Positions 28,651 to 37,897 of a stretch of 64,000 bases of DNA are shown piece by piece. The DNA is taken from assembly GCF_011303555.1 (NCBI RefSeq), contig NZ_CP049868.1, positions 3,472,001 to 3,536,000 of the forward strand, given 5' to 3'. This DNA comes from Pedobacter sp. HDW13 (lineage in GTDB: Bacteria > Bacteroidota > Bacteroidia > Sphingobacteriales > Sphingobacteriaceae). The notes under the pieces are model-generated. The model did not search any database, had not been told where the DNA came from, and saw only the letters and a list, made by a program, of their open reading frames with translations. Each line of letters begins with the position of its first letter. Within the stretch, counting starts at the first letter, position 1. The position numbers and the translations under genes are program-made.

Positions 28651-30096
28651 TTAATTGCCCACGCCAACTTCACTTATTGTTGCATCATCAACTGATGTTA
28701 AAATTTGCAGTTTAACGTATCTTGTTTTAACAGGTGGAAAGCTGGTAATTTTTAAATCCGTGGTTTTTCTCCAGCTATCGCTAGTAATCTCCCGAAAGTT
28801 CTGGTTATCTGTTGAAACCAATAACTGGTATTGGGTAATAATACCACTATAGCCTTTTAGCTGAGTTGGCAGGTAGTAAAACTTGCTTATGGTTTGCTCA
28901 GTGCCTAAGTCGAGAATCAGATAGCGCTCTTTTTCTGGAGCGAATTTCCAGTAAGTTTGGAATGCCGCAAAACCACCGCGATCGCCAACTAAGTCACTTA
29001 CCCCATCAAGGGTTACCGAAGCTGTTTTTTCATTGAGCAGGGATGCAATGGGAGATCCTGTTTTAGCAAGCCCTTCGGGTTCTATAAACGCCTTGCCGGC
29101 CGAAGTTGTAATGCCTTTTACCTCAAGGTATGAGCTCGGAACAGGCGGCTGTTGTGGCAGTGGTTGTCTTTTGGCTGGTTTCCATGTTTTTCCTATTGCT
29201 TTCAGGTGTGCCACCACTTCATCATCAAAAAGCCCGTCCCTGTTGGGACCGATGTTGATCATGTAATTGCAATACAATGGAACTACCCTTTGCAGTTTGT
29301 CGAGTGTAAAGTTTATGTTTTTAACATCTTTTGGCGAACTTGGATGCCAGAACCATCCATTGGTTAGTGTAAGTGCCATTTGCGAGGCATAAATGTTATT
29401 TCCAGGCGGATATACTCCCTTAGGGCCCTCGTAATAGATGATATCGGTTTGTAAAAGGCCATTCCCATTATGCTCGCTGATAAGACAATTGGGTTGCAAT
29501 TTCTTAACGTGATCATAAATGCGTTGGTATGAAATGGCTTTATGGCCCATTTTCCAATTCCAGCCATCAAAAATAATAAGCGGAATTTCGCCATAATTGG
29601 TCAGTAGCTCGGTGAGTTGGTTCATTACAAATTCTTCCTGTTTTGCTCCTCCGGTTTCTATGCCGTTATGCCTATCCCAAATAGAAAAATACAAACAAGG
29701 TTTTAATCCCTGACTGCGAAATGCTTTTACATATTCTGCAACTACATCTCGCTTTGCGGGGCTATTACCAATATCGTATGTTGTGTATTTCGAATCCCAT
29801 AAGCAAAAGCCATCGTGATGTTTGGTGGTTAATATGCCGTAAGTCATACCAGCCGATTTGCATGCTTTGGCCCATTGATTACAATCTAGTTTTTTAGGAT
29901 TGAATATTTGGGGATCGTGATCGGGTTTCGCCCACTCTTCGTTTGTAAAAGTGCCCATATTAAAGTGCATCATTACGCCGAAACGCAAATCAATAAAATC
30001 TGACTGGAGCTGTTGCAGGTTTTTTTGTAGGCTTTGCTGCGCATTAACAAAGAAGTTAACTGTGCAAATGAAAAGTATTGTTATAATTTTTTTCAT
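28651..30096 (-). CDS. GH29 alpha-L-fucosidase with C-terminal F5/8-type domain
   Basis: 481 residues. A signal peptide ends near NFFVNAQQ. The GH29 catalytic barrel has RFGVMMHFNMGTFTNEEWA, TTKHHDGFCLWDSKYT and the nucleophile Asp in PLIIFDGWNW. A C-terminal discoidin-like domain (about 350-478) follows. It removes terminal L-fucose from glycans in the periplasm or outside. It is the upstream member of the fucose operon and gives the sugar taken up by FucP. Confidence 0.93.
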   Translation of the reverse strand: MKKIITILFICTVNFFVNAQQSLQKNLQQLQSDFIDLRFGVMMHFNMGTFTNEEWAKPDHDPQIFNPKKLDCNQWAKACKSAGMTYGILTTKHHDGFCLWDSKYTTYDIGNSPAKRDVVAEYVKAFRSQGLKPCLYFSIWDRHNGIETGGAKQEEFVMNQLTELLTNYGEIPLIIFDGWNWKMGHKAISYQRIYDHVKKLQPNCLISEHNGNGLLQTDIIYYEGPKGVYPPGNNIYASQMALTLTNGWFWHPSSPKDVKNINFTLDKLQRVVPLYCNYMINIGPNRDGLFDDEVVAHLKAIGKTWKPAKRQPLPQQPPVPSSYLEVKGITTSAGKAFIEPEGLAKTGSPIASLLNEKTASVTLDGVSDLVGDRGGFAAFQTYWKFAPEKERYLILDLGTEQTISKFYYLPTQLKGYSGIITQYQLLVSTDNQNFREITSDSWRKTTDLKITSFPPVKTRYVKLQILTSVDDATISEVGVGN

Positions 30097-30318
30097 GGTT
30101 TGTTTTAAAAATTGAACTGCACTTAAAAAAGATGCCTCAATGTTGTTTGGTAGTATATTTGGTTAGTTTATTGATGTAAAGTTATTTCGGACGCAGAAAG
30201 AAATATCAGATTGGCTTGTTCAAAAAAAGAGCAAAATAATGGATAGGGTAAGTGTTTGATTTGCAGTGTGCTATTTGGTTATTTGTTTTCTTTTTAGTTT
30301 TCAGCGCAAAATTGTATC

Positions 30319-30534
30319 CTAATTACACGGAACGAAATCAGCTATTGCCTCTTCCGGGAATGGGAAGTGCTTCCAATAGGTATAAAACTGGCGGTTAATG
30401 CGATAAATTTCCATATACTGCATTGGGCCATCACCAATGATTTGTTGGTTTACGGGGCGGTAGTTCGTGTTTTCATGCGGGGTACTGTATTGGGCAGTAA
30501 ACACGTCATCATTTTTGAAATCGGGTTCTAACAT
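30319..30534 (-). CDS. Small hypothetical protein
   Basis: 71 residues, start ATG at 30534. It has no signal or membrane helix and is rich in aromatic residues (MQYMEIYRINRQFYTYWKHF). I do not recognise it. It lies about 220 bp upstream of the fucosidase in the same direction. Composition and a normal start make it a plausible gene, but the evidence is thin. Confidence 0.45.
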   Translation of the reverse strand: MLEPDFKNDDVFTAQYSTPHENTNYRPVNQQIIGDGPMQYMEIYRINRQFYTYWKHFPFPEEAIADFVPCN

Positions 30535-31000
30535 TGTCTTTTATTCATATTTGGTTAGGCGCTATCGGCTGGCATAAGCAGTAGCATGGAATAATTATTC
30601 AAAAATAGGGATGCAGGCTACCTAAAAATTTGGCCTAATGGGACTATTTTTTGTACAAATCCGACTTTTTGTACTTTATTTATGAAGTGAATAGCCTGGA
30701 ATTTAATGATTTATAGTACATGTGTTTAACAGTAATCGGAATAATACTGTATCGTTCTGCCCCTCCAGTCGTAGCCTTGGTTACTTCTTCTTTAATTAAA
30801 TTTCTATTTGATTAAAAATTGTGCAGTAAATAAATTATAGAGGAGGTAACGGATTAATAGAACTGGATGAGGTTGTAATGAAGATAAAAAGCACATGTAG
30901 TGCCAGCGAGGTAGACCAAAAAAGAGTTTGTATGGTAAAGAAATTCTATCCGAATTCGTCAAATTGAGCTTATTGGGTACTTCCAGTATATTAATACCGA
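30535..31000. other. Intergenic region, no gene seen
   Basis: AT-rich spacer between two minus-strand genes. I see no convincing ORF, terminator or repeat. A stretch near 30860-30900 (gaggttgtaatgaag) loosely resembles sequence next to REP copy A, too weak to call. Confidence 0.4.
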
Positions 31001-31360
31001 TTATTTGAGCAAATCAGAAATTGTATGAAGAAGTGTGTCGTAATTACATGGTTTTCCTAAAATAGCATCGGCCTGGCAATCGAACTCACTGATTTTTTGA
31101 TGCGAAAGGCCAGTCAATAATATTATTGGGATTTCTGTGGTAAGCCACGAATTTTTAATTTTATCGCAAATTTCCCTTCCGTCAGCATCATCTAACCGAA
31201 TGTCCATCACAATTAGATCTGGATTGAAGGCAACGATTGATTCTTTAATCAATGATGATTTATCGACCAGGTGAACAATGTATCCCTCATCTGAAAGCAA
31301 AAGTTCCAAAGATCTAAGCATAAAGAGGTCATCATCAACTACCAGGATTTTCTTATTCAT
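31001..31360 (-). CDS. Single-domain response regulator (receiver only)
   Basis: 119 residues: ILVVDDDLFML acidic pocket, phospho-acceptor Asp in DLIVMDIRLDD, Thr in IILLTGLS and Lys in ILGKPC. No output domain follows; the frame stops right after the receiver fold. It should work by protein-protein contact or as a phosphate sink. No kinase gene is adjacent. Confidence 0.88.
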   Translation of the reverse strand: MNKKILVVDDDLFMLRSLELLLSDEGYIVHLVDKSSLIKESIVAFNPDLIVMDIRLDDADGREICDKIKNSWLTTEIPIILLTGLSHQKISEFDCQADAILGKPCNYDTLLHTISDLLK

Positions 31361-31560
31361 ATGCTATTTAAGTAGTGCGCTTAATCTGTGACATTACAGC
31401 AGCGCATTTAACAATTCAAAATATTATTTTTTTAAGATATTAAAAGAATATTAGTGCATTTTAACTTTATATTTTTTTGTAATTCTGCGTTCTCGACGAT
31501 TGGTTTTCATACCATTGCCTGGCTTTCGCAATTACAGGGCAATTTTTGAGCTATCCAGGC

Positions 31561-31977
31561 TTAAATTCCGTTATATTTCCAAACGCCTGAAATGGTTAGT
31601 ATAGTCAGTCCAGGCTGTTTTTCTCCATAGCTGAAAACACAAATATATTTTGAATGACAAGACGGACAATCTGTTCCAAAGTACAACGTTGGTAAATCAT
31701 TTACTGTCAATTCTCCAAAGTGAAGTAAGTTTATGGAGGTTTCGGAGACAATTTTATTTTTTAACAATTCATTTTTAGCTAAAACCTCTTCGTTATTGTA
31801 CAATTGAAAAATCGGAAAGCCTGACTCATAAGGTGTTATTTTAACGGTATTTTCATGTTCACAGTTACAGCATTTGAATTTTACTTCTGCTGAGTTACCG
31901 ATCTCAGCAGAAGTGAATGTGTTTTTGAAAACAGCAACCTGTTTTTCAATGAATATTTTTTTTGAAATGGAATACAT
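31561..31977 (-). CDS. Hypothetical protein with two Cys pairs, downstream of TNT-like lipoprotein
   Basis: 138 residues, no signal peptide. Cysteines at FKCCNCEHEN and TDCPSCHSKY look like two halves of a zinc ribbon. The rest is beta-rich with no family I know. It starts 10 bp after the stop of the TNT-like lipoprotein gene, the position where polymorphic toxins carry their immunity gene. That role is an inference from position only; an independent zinc-ribbon protein is equally possible. Confidence 0.6.
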   Translation of the reverse strand: MYSISKKIFIEKQVAVFKNTFTSAEIGNSAEVKFKCCNCEHENTVKITPYESGFPIFQLYNNEEVLAKNELLKNKIVSETSINLLHFGELTVNDLPTLYFGTDCPSCHSKYICVFSYGEKQPGLTILTISGVWKYNGI

Positions 31978-31987
31978 CTAAATGATT

Positions 31988-32704
31988 TTATTGTGCAATA
32001 ACTACACCCACAGCTCCCGGGTATTTTCCACTCGGGTTTTTCTTAATTGTTACTTTAATATACCCTTCCTGGGCCAATTTATTCCAGGTTTTTTGGTAGC
32101 CAGTCGCCGGATCTATCGGGATTTTCCACATGGTCTGCTTACCATAACCAACCTGATTAAACCAGGGAATAATATCTGCTGTTTGGCCCTTGAAATTTAA
32201 TGAATTATTTAAAACTTCGATTTCATAATAAAAATCATAAGCATTTTCCTGTTGGTTCAAGGCTCTTTGCCCAAAGGTATAAACATATCCATTGAGAATT
32301 GGACTTGTAAAACTTCCTCCCAAAGTCGGAGCTCCTGTTCCGCTGTAGGTTCCAATTGAGTTACTGTACCTATCGTATTTCTGTCCCATGGTGATTGGTG
32401 TATCATCTACTATATTGAAACCTCCGTTTGCAGGTGGCCATTTTCCGTTTAAATTGTTGTTTGTAAATAGCGTTTCCAGTTCGCCCCACTTTTGTTTCTT
32501 GTATAAATCGTAAACCTGATCCCTCAGTGTCTGGCTTACCGTGTTTGAAGGATCATAGGTGGCAGCGAGTTCGTTTGCGTTTTTGTAGAATTGGGTGGTT
32601 GCCGTAATTGGCGGTTCTTCTAAAAGTCCATCCTTATCTGAGCGGCAAGCTACAGAGAACAATGCAATGTTTAAAAGCAGCAGGTACTTTAATAAATTTT
32701 TCAT
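31988..32704 (-). CDS. Lipoprotein with TNT/DUF4237-like (NAD glycohydrolase-type) domain
   Basis: 238 residues. The lipoprotein signal ends FSVACRSD (Cys 20). The C-terminal two thirds follow the tuberculosis necrotising toxin pattern: KWPPANGGF, ITMGQKYDRYSNSIGTYSG, FGQRAL, YYEIEVLN, IIPWFNQVGYGKQTMWKIP. Members hydrolyse NAD+ and are usually C-terminal toxin domains of secreted proteins. Here the domain is attached to a lipid anchor. The small Cys-rich protein 10 bp downstream could be its antidote. I recognise the motif order; activity is not shown. Confidence 0.72.
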   Translation of the reverse strand: MKNLLKYLLLLNIALFSVACRSDKDGLLEEPPITATTQFYKNANELAATYDPSNTVSQTLRDQVYDLYKKQKWGELETLFTNNNLNGKWPPANGGFNIVDDTPITMGQKYDRYSNSIGTYSGTGAPTLGGSFTSPILNGYVYTFGQRALNQQENAYDFYYEIEVLNNSLNFKGQTADIIPWFNQVGYGKQTMWKIPIDPATGYQKTWNKLAQEGYIKVTIKKNPSGKYPGAVGVVIAQ

Positions 32705-32980
32705 GATTGTTAATTTAGTTTAGTAAAACGATAATTTTGAAAATAGATCGGTAATGAGAGTAAAATAAGACATTAAATTGCATGGCTAATCTAATATTTT
32801 TTGATGATAAAAAATACAATTTAATAAGAATATTCGCTACATGTTGAAGTAAGAGTGGTTTCGGATTCGATTGCCGGGCAGTTGTTAAAACCGTCCCTTT
32901 CCCCTAAACAAATATGGTAGCCAGCTTCACATCGTTTTGAGATGGTTTAATTAAGTGTTTAAGGCTCGTGGGGGCATCTG

Positions 32981-33007
32981 TTTTTCCAGGGAATACGCCT
33001 GGAAAAA
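32981..33007. terminator. Symmetric hairpin, probable bidirectional terminator
   Basis: Arms tttttccagg and cctggaaaaa, 7-nt loop, with a T-run or A-run on each side. It lies upstream of the TNT-like gene and may mark the end of the conserved chromosome on this side. Confidence 0.6.
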
Positions 33008-33353
33008 TACCACATCGCTCTCGTACAAATGCCTGGTGTGCACAATATGCAGGAGGCATGCTTAGGCCAGAGCAGCAAAACAAAAAAAGCCTGGAATCAT
33101 AAGATTTTAGGCCTCAATTTTTTCCTGCAGTCCGGAAAACAAAAAACCCGACTATTGTCGGGCTTCGTTCTTATGGGCGGGGCACCGGAGGATGTAATGC
33201 AACATCTACAGGAACTTTTCAGAATAATCAGGGAAATTTATAAGAATAAGAAGCGAATGGACGATAATGGAATTTTATAAGTTCGACTGATGTCAGTACA
33301 GGAGACTCTAACCACATTTGAACGTCGTTTTTTATCGATGAAAATGAAGAGAT

Positions 33354-33390
33354 ACTTAGTAGGGAATTAATGAAATACTCTACTAGGTAG
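33354..33390. repeat. Hairpin-like repeat left of qat
   Basis: Sequence acttagtagg...ctactaggtag closely resembles 38705-38741 right of qatD (actctagtagg...cctactaggta). Both can form a hairpin with ctagtagg-type arms. The two copies frame the qat genes. Confidence 0.5.
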
Positions 33391-33891
33391 CTTGTAAAGT
33401 CGGTCTCTTGTTAATATTTACTTAAATTTGGTTATCTCATAAAATATAGAAGCCAACCTAAATGTGGGAATTTCGATTTTTTTTGAGTCCGGCACATTTA
33501 AGGAGAGGAAAATACGAACAAACGGAGAAGATTATTAGTGTATCTTAACTGAAAATATGATTTTGTCGATGGCTAGTTCTAACCACTTTTTAGCACGGGA
33601 AATTTTAAGCATTTCAGCTATTATTGAGAATGGAGTTAGTTATGATTATTTAAAATTCGCGTAAATTACTGATCATTTTTATAGTTCAGTGGATAAGGTG
33701 ATATGTTATTCAAATAAATATTGTAATTTGTCATCATAAATCTAACCAACTACGATCTCAAATGAACCAAAACTCAAATTGGCGCGTCCAGTTACAAGAT
33801 TCAATCATAATCAATCTTTCCATTAGGATGAGAAAAAAGTCATCCATAAATTCTGCCTCTCCATTTATTGATCTTCAAGCATGCAATTACC

Positions 33892-35734
33892 ATGTGGAAT
33901 GATAATGAAACAGACGAAGATCTTATCGATTGTGGGCATTTAGTTACAGCCGTATCTAATATTGTAGATTCCAAAAATCTTCTTCCTTGTAGTATCGGAA
34001 TCTTCGGGATTGGGGAAGTGGCAAATCGTCACTGATGCGGATGATCGAAAACAAATATAGCGCAAAGCCTAATATACTAGTTATAAAATTCAATGGTTGG
34101 CTATTCGAAGGGTATGAAGACGCTAAGATTGTGCTGATGTCAAAGATTGTTGACGCAATTGTATCTGAACGCACATTAAGTGAAAAGGCGATCAGTTTTG
34201 CTGCAAAACTATTAAGGAATATTGATGTGATTAAGGCTGGCGGTCAACTGGTAAAGTATGGAATTGGTTTTGCTGCGGGAGGACCTGTAGGAATGGCTGC
34301 CGTATCAGCGTTAGATATCGCAAAAAAAGCTTCGGAAGCAGATTATACCAAACTACTTAAAGAGAATAAATCGAAGCTCAAAGAAGATGATGTAAAGAAT
34401 AACATTCAAAGCTTTCATGAAAATTTTTCTAATCTTCTATCGGAAACTGATCTAGAAAAAGTTTTAATCTGCATTGACGATCTAGATAGGTGCTCTCCCC
34501 AACCGTAATTGGTACTTTAGAGGCTATCAAACTTTTTTTGTTCACCAAAAAGACAGCATTCATAATTGGAGCCGACGAACGGTTAATTAAGCATGCTGTT
34601 AAGACAAGATTTCCAGAAATTTCCGGGGATAATGCTGAGGTGGGGAGGGACTACCTTGAAAAACTCATCCAATTTCCGATTAGAATTCCACCACTAAATG
34701 CGACTGAACTTACCAATTATGCCAACCTGTTATTTGCCCAGTTGCATACTGACGAAGGAGAATTTGGCATTGCGAGAGAACAAATACTAAAGGAGAAGCG
34801 TAACAAAGGCTTTGACTTTTTATTCGATATGAAATGTGCAGGAGATTTCCTAAACACTGTAAACGATGAGCTCAGCGAAGCCTTACTAATGTGCGGGCAG
34901 ATTGTTCCGGTATTAAGTGTAGGACTAAATGGCAATCCTCGCCAATGCAAGCGCTTTCTAAACACCTTACTGCTTAGAAAAGGCATGGCCGATTCAATAG
35001 GAATTGATTTGAAGAAAACAGTATTGGCCAAGCTCATGTTGCTAGAATATTTTAAACCGGAGACATTTAGGAATTTCTACGAAATGCAGGCCAATAACCA
35101 AGGGGCCATACAAATATTAGATCAACTAGAGGAAAAAAATGAGGAACAAAACAGCGATGTTTCGCAAAAGTCTAAACCAGAACTAGAGATCTACCAAAAA
35201 GACAAATGGCTAATTAACTGGTTCAAGCTAGAACCAACGCTTTCAGGCATAGATCTAAGTCCGTATTTTTATTTCTCAAGGGATCATCTTTCTGTCGTAT
35301 CATCAACAGCACAACGGTTGAGTCCGGAAGCGAGCGTAGTCGTACAAAAACTATTCAGTAATTCAAAAGCAGAACGTAACGTAACCCTAGGCAAATTAGG
35401 GGACTTAGCCCCGGCTGACATCACAGCTGTTTTTGCGCTCATCACGGAAAGATTTAGGCAGGAAGAAGATCATTCAGGTGATCTGTCTTATATGGAGCTT
35501 ATGTTTGATTATGCTTCAAAACGAAGTGAGGTTAAAAGTGAGCTGATTACACTGCTTGGGACATACCCTGAAAAAGGACTGCCTGTGAAGGCGGCAACAC
35601 TTGTCGCAAGGACTTTTAAACAAACCGAATTTCAAGATCCTGCAATTAAGTTATTAAAAAAATGGGAAAAAAGTACATCCAATACCAAGCTTATACCTTT
35701 TGCCCAAAAAGCGATAAAAGACCTCAATAAATAA
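33892..35734 (+). pseudogene. qatA: QatA: KAP-family P-loop NTPase, two frame breaks
   Basis: Three successive frames spell one KAP NTPase. From ATG 33892 the protein reads MWNDNETDEDLIDCGHL, the typical KAP N-terminus. One missing G at 34006-34008 breaks Walker A; restoring it gives FGDWGSGKSSLMRMI (residues 38-52). One missing C at 34497-34500 breaks just after Walker B; restoring it gives IDDLDRCSPPTVIGTLEAI. With both fixed the product is 614 residues. KAP ATPases are the A subunit of the Qat anti-phage system, and the next three genes match QatB, QatC and QatD in order. The stop overlaps the qatB start by one base. As the sequence stands the protein is broken, probably by base-calling error. 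Confidence 0.88.
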
Positions 35735-36567
35735 TGGGAACATCAGCATCTAATAACGGCCCTGTAGGTCGCAGTCCACTTCTACCACCTTGGTATCAGC
35801 CGTCCGCAGGGACCGGAGAAAATAACTATGACACTTCAGAAAGTTCCCCGGACAAAAAAAACAATGCTGATAAAATAGACAGTCAACCAAATTGGACCTC
35901 CGGTAAAGGTGCGTTGAAGAGACTTGCAAATGGAACGCGCGGATCAAGCATGAGAAAAGCTGGCGCTGCATATGTTCGTTCTTCTGGTGGAGCGACTAGT
36001 GCAACACGCGCGGCAGCTATAGGATCTTCGACAGGCGCAAGGTTCGCCGTCTTTCTAGGTGGGGTTGCTGCCGCGGGGATCGCTGGTAGTTTAAGTGATC
36101 TGGGTATTAAAAATTTAGACGGCCTGAATCCAGAACAAATGCTTGCTGCCATATCTGATGCGCTTGCCCCAGTTGGGACGACCAATGATGAAGCTATAGC
36201 TCGTGAGGCACTGATTGTAACCTTGGATGGGCTATATGAGAAAATGATTGATGATGGCAAAGATATTACCAACCTTGATCAAATCGGCCAGACGGATATT
36301 GGAGAATCGGTATCATCCTATGTGAGCAATTACATTTTCCTCAAGTGGATGCATGAGCTGGGACTTGCATTGGAGAAAGGAGATCTTTCTGTTAAGCAAG
36401 CAGTAAAGCTGGAAAGCGAAATCAAAGACTATGTTCGACTTGAAGTACAAACAGCTTATGAAAATAATGAAATTGACCCATTTACGATGAGTGTAGAACA
36501 GAATAAAATTATAATAGATCAAATACTCCTTACCTCTTACACTGCTATAAAAAATGAGCGCAATTAA
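35734..36567 (+). CDS. qatB: QatB: anti-phage Qat system protein B
   Basis: 277 residues. The N-terminus is disordered and Pro/Ser/Asn rich, followed by an Ala/Gly-rich helical stretch (GGATSATRAAAIGSSTGARF) and acidic helices (NPEQMLAAISDALAP). No enzyme motif is visible. Low-complexity N-terminus, size and placement between a KAP NTPase and a QueC-like gene match QatB, whose molecular function is unknown to me. It overlaps qatA by 1 base and qatC by 14 bases. Confidence 0.85.
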   Translation: MGTSASNNGPVGRSPLLPPWYQPSAGTGENNYDTSESSPDKKNNADKIDSQPNWTSGKGALKRLANGTRGSSMRKAGAAYVRSSGGATSATRAAAIGSSTGARFAVFLGGVAAAGIAGSLSDLGIKNLDGLNPEQMLAAISDALAPVGTTNDEAIAREALIVTLDGLYEKMIDDGKDITNLDQIGQTDIGESVSSYVSNYIFLKWMHELGLALEKGDLSVKQAVKLESEIKDYVRLEVQTAYENNEIDPFTMSVEQNKIIIDQILLTSYTAIKNERN

Positions 36568-37897
36568 CATTCATGTAAAATTCGATCCTAGGGATGCGAC
36601 TGAGCAAAAAGCAGTGGAAGGAGATAAAAATATTGTTATATCCATAAGTCAGGCAGACAGGGAGAGGTGGGTAACAACAAATATTATATCGCATCTCCAT
36701 GATCACCGGTTAGCATTGAAAGATGAGGTTTTTGACTTATTGAGAATAGGTATCGCTATTTACACTGTGGACCAGACAGTGTCTAGAAAGGAAAACGGTT
36801 TTCAAGGCTGGAGCAGGTACCTCAAAGTCAATCTGCCAGTGTATGATCCTGCAAAATGGAAACAAGCAGTCCCGGTGCTTGAAGAAATGTTGAGCTTCCT
36901 TAGTGGAGACAAATGGGAAATAAAATTCAGAAAGAATAAAGTAAAGAGAGAGACACAGTCAAGTTTTGAGAAAAATGCTAATGGTATTGAAAAAGTGTGT
37001 CTTTTTTCAGGTGGGCTAGACTCATTTATCAGCTCCATTGACTTACTTAGAGGAGGATCGAAAGTTGCTTTTGTCAGTCACTATAAAGCATCTGAAAGTG
37101 CTGTGCAAACGATGTTGTATGATGCCCTTGCTGAAAACTTCAGCAAAGCTGGCTTTGAACGACATAAGATACGGGTTCAACCCGTACATAATAAGGCCAA
37201 GACCGAGCAAGAGAATTCATCTCGTGCTAGATCATTCTTGTTTTTCTGTTTAGGCATTGCCGTCGCCAATGCTCACGGAGAAGAAATTCCATTAATCATC
37301 CCAGAAAACGGTCTAATTTCATTGAATATACCGCTAACCTTAACTAGGCTAAGCAGTCATAGCACCAGAACGACCCATCCCTACTACTTAGATAAATGGA
37401 GGGAGATGCTAGAGATTCTTGGGCTAAAGAATAAGTTGGTCAATCCATACCAATTTAGAACAAAAGGTGAGATGATGGCAGAATGCAAGGACAGAAAGTT
37501 TCTAAACACCTATTATCCCCATACTATATCTTGCTCGCATCCTGAGGTTAGTCGATATGAGAAAAAGAAGCCCGGCCTAAATTGCGGCTACTGTGTTCCT
37601 TGCATCATCCGACAAGCTGCAGAAAAACGGGCAGGTAAGGTATTGACAGCTTACTCCAATCAGATATTAAAGGATGTATTACCTAATCAATCCAAAAAGG
37701 GCAGTGATCTAAGGGCATTCCAGATGGCATTCCAACGCAACGAAGGGATGAAGAGTTCCCGCCTCTCATTACAAGTTTTACGATCGGGACCTCTTCCTTA
37801 TCAAAATCCAGAGGAGCTCAGCGCATACATAGATGTCTATAAACGTGGTATGGAGGAAGTGAAAAATTTTTTAAAGGACAGGAATGAATCTACATGA
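36554..37897 (+). CDS. qatC: QatC: QueC-like PP-loop ATPase
   Basis: 447 residues. An N-terminal region of about 140 residues precedes the QueC-like part. The PP-loop SGGLDS is at 152-157, and a zinc-type Cys cluster appears in SCSHPEV and LNCGYCVPCI. Stand-alone QueC (about 230 residues) makes 7-cyano-7-deazaguanine; the longer QatC form is a defence protein of the Qat system. It overlaps qatB and qatD by 14 bases each, so the four genes are one transcript. A queuosine housekeeping role is unlikely, as no queD, queE or queF is nearby. Confidence 0.9.
   Translation: MSAINIHVKFDPRDATEQKAVEGDKNIVISISQADRERWVTTNIISHLHDHRLALKDEVFDLLRIGIAIYTVDQTVSRKENGFQGWSRYLKVNLPVYDPAKWKQAVPVLEEMLSFLSGDKWEIKFRKNKVKRETQSSFEKNANGIEKVCLFSGGLDSFISSIDLLRGGSKVAFVSHYKASESAVQTMLYDALAENFSKAGFERHKIRVQPVHNKAKTEQENSSRARSFLFFCLGIAVANAHGEEIPLIIPENGLISLNIPLTLTRLSSHSTRTTHPYYLDKWREMLEILGLKNKLVNPYQFRTKGEMMAECKDRKFLNTYYPHTISCSHPEVSRYEKKKPGLNCGYCVPCIIRQAAEKRAGKVLTAYSNQILKDVLPNQSKKGSDLRAFQMAFQRNEGMKSSRLSLQVLRSGPLPYQNPEELSAYIDVYKRGMEEVKNFLKDRNEST

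Larger units (their letters stand above)
32705..33891. other. Island left flank: terminators, hairpin, no firm gene
   Basis: About 1.2 kb. It contains a 10-bp-arm hairpin at 32981-33007, an orphan minus-strand terminator at 33141-33162 (gtcggg/cccgac then T6), and a hairpin at 33354-33390 like one at 38705-38741. An 83-codon frame (33029-33280) runs through a terminator and is doubtful. A 46-codon frame (33762-33902) overlaps the qatA start. The left edge of the defence island is probably here. Confidence 0.5.

Noticed and set aside
33029..33280. 83-codon open frame on the plus strand
   Set aside because: It runs through a clear terminator hairpin, has no recognisable domain or good start signal, and reads as low-quality sequence. 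I kept it as unannotated island flank.
33762..33902. 46-codon frame just before and overlapping qatA
   Set aside because: It is short, has no family and ends inside the qatA start. It could be a leader peptide, but there is no positive support.
36554..37897. Calling the PP-loop gene queC of queuosine synthesis
   Set aside because: It has a long N-terminal extension, no other que genes nearby, and the KAP/QatB/TatD context of the Qat system.
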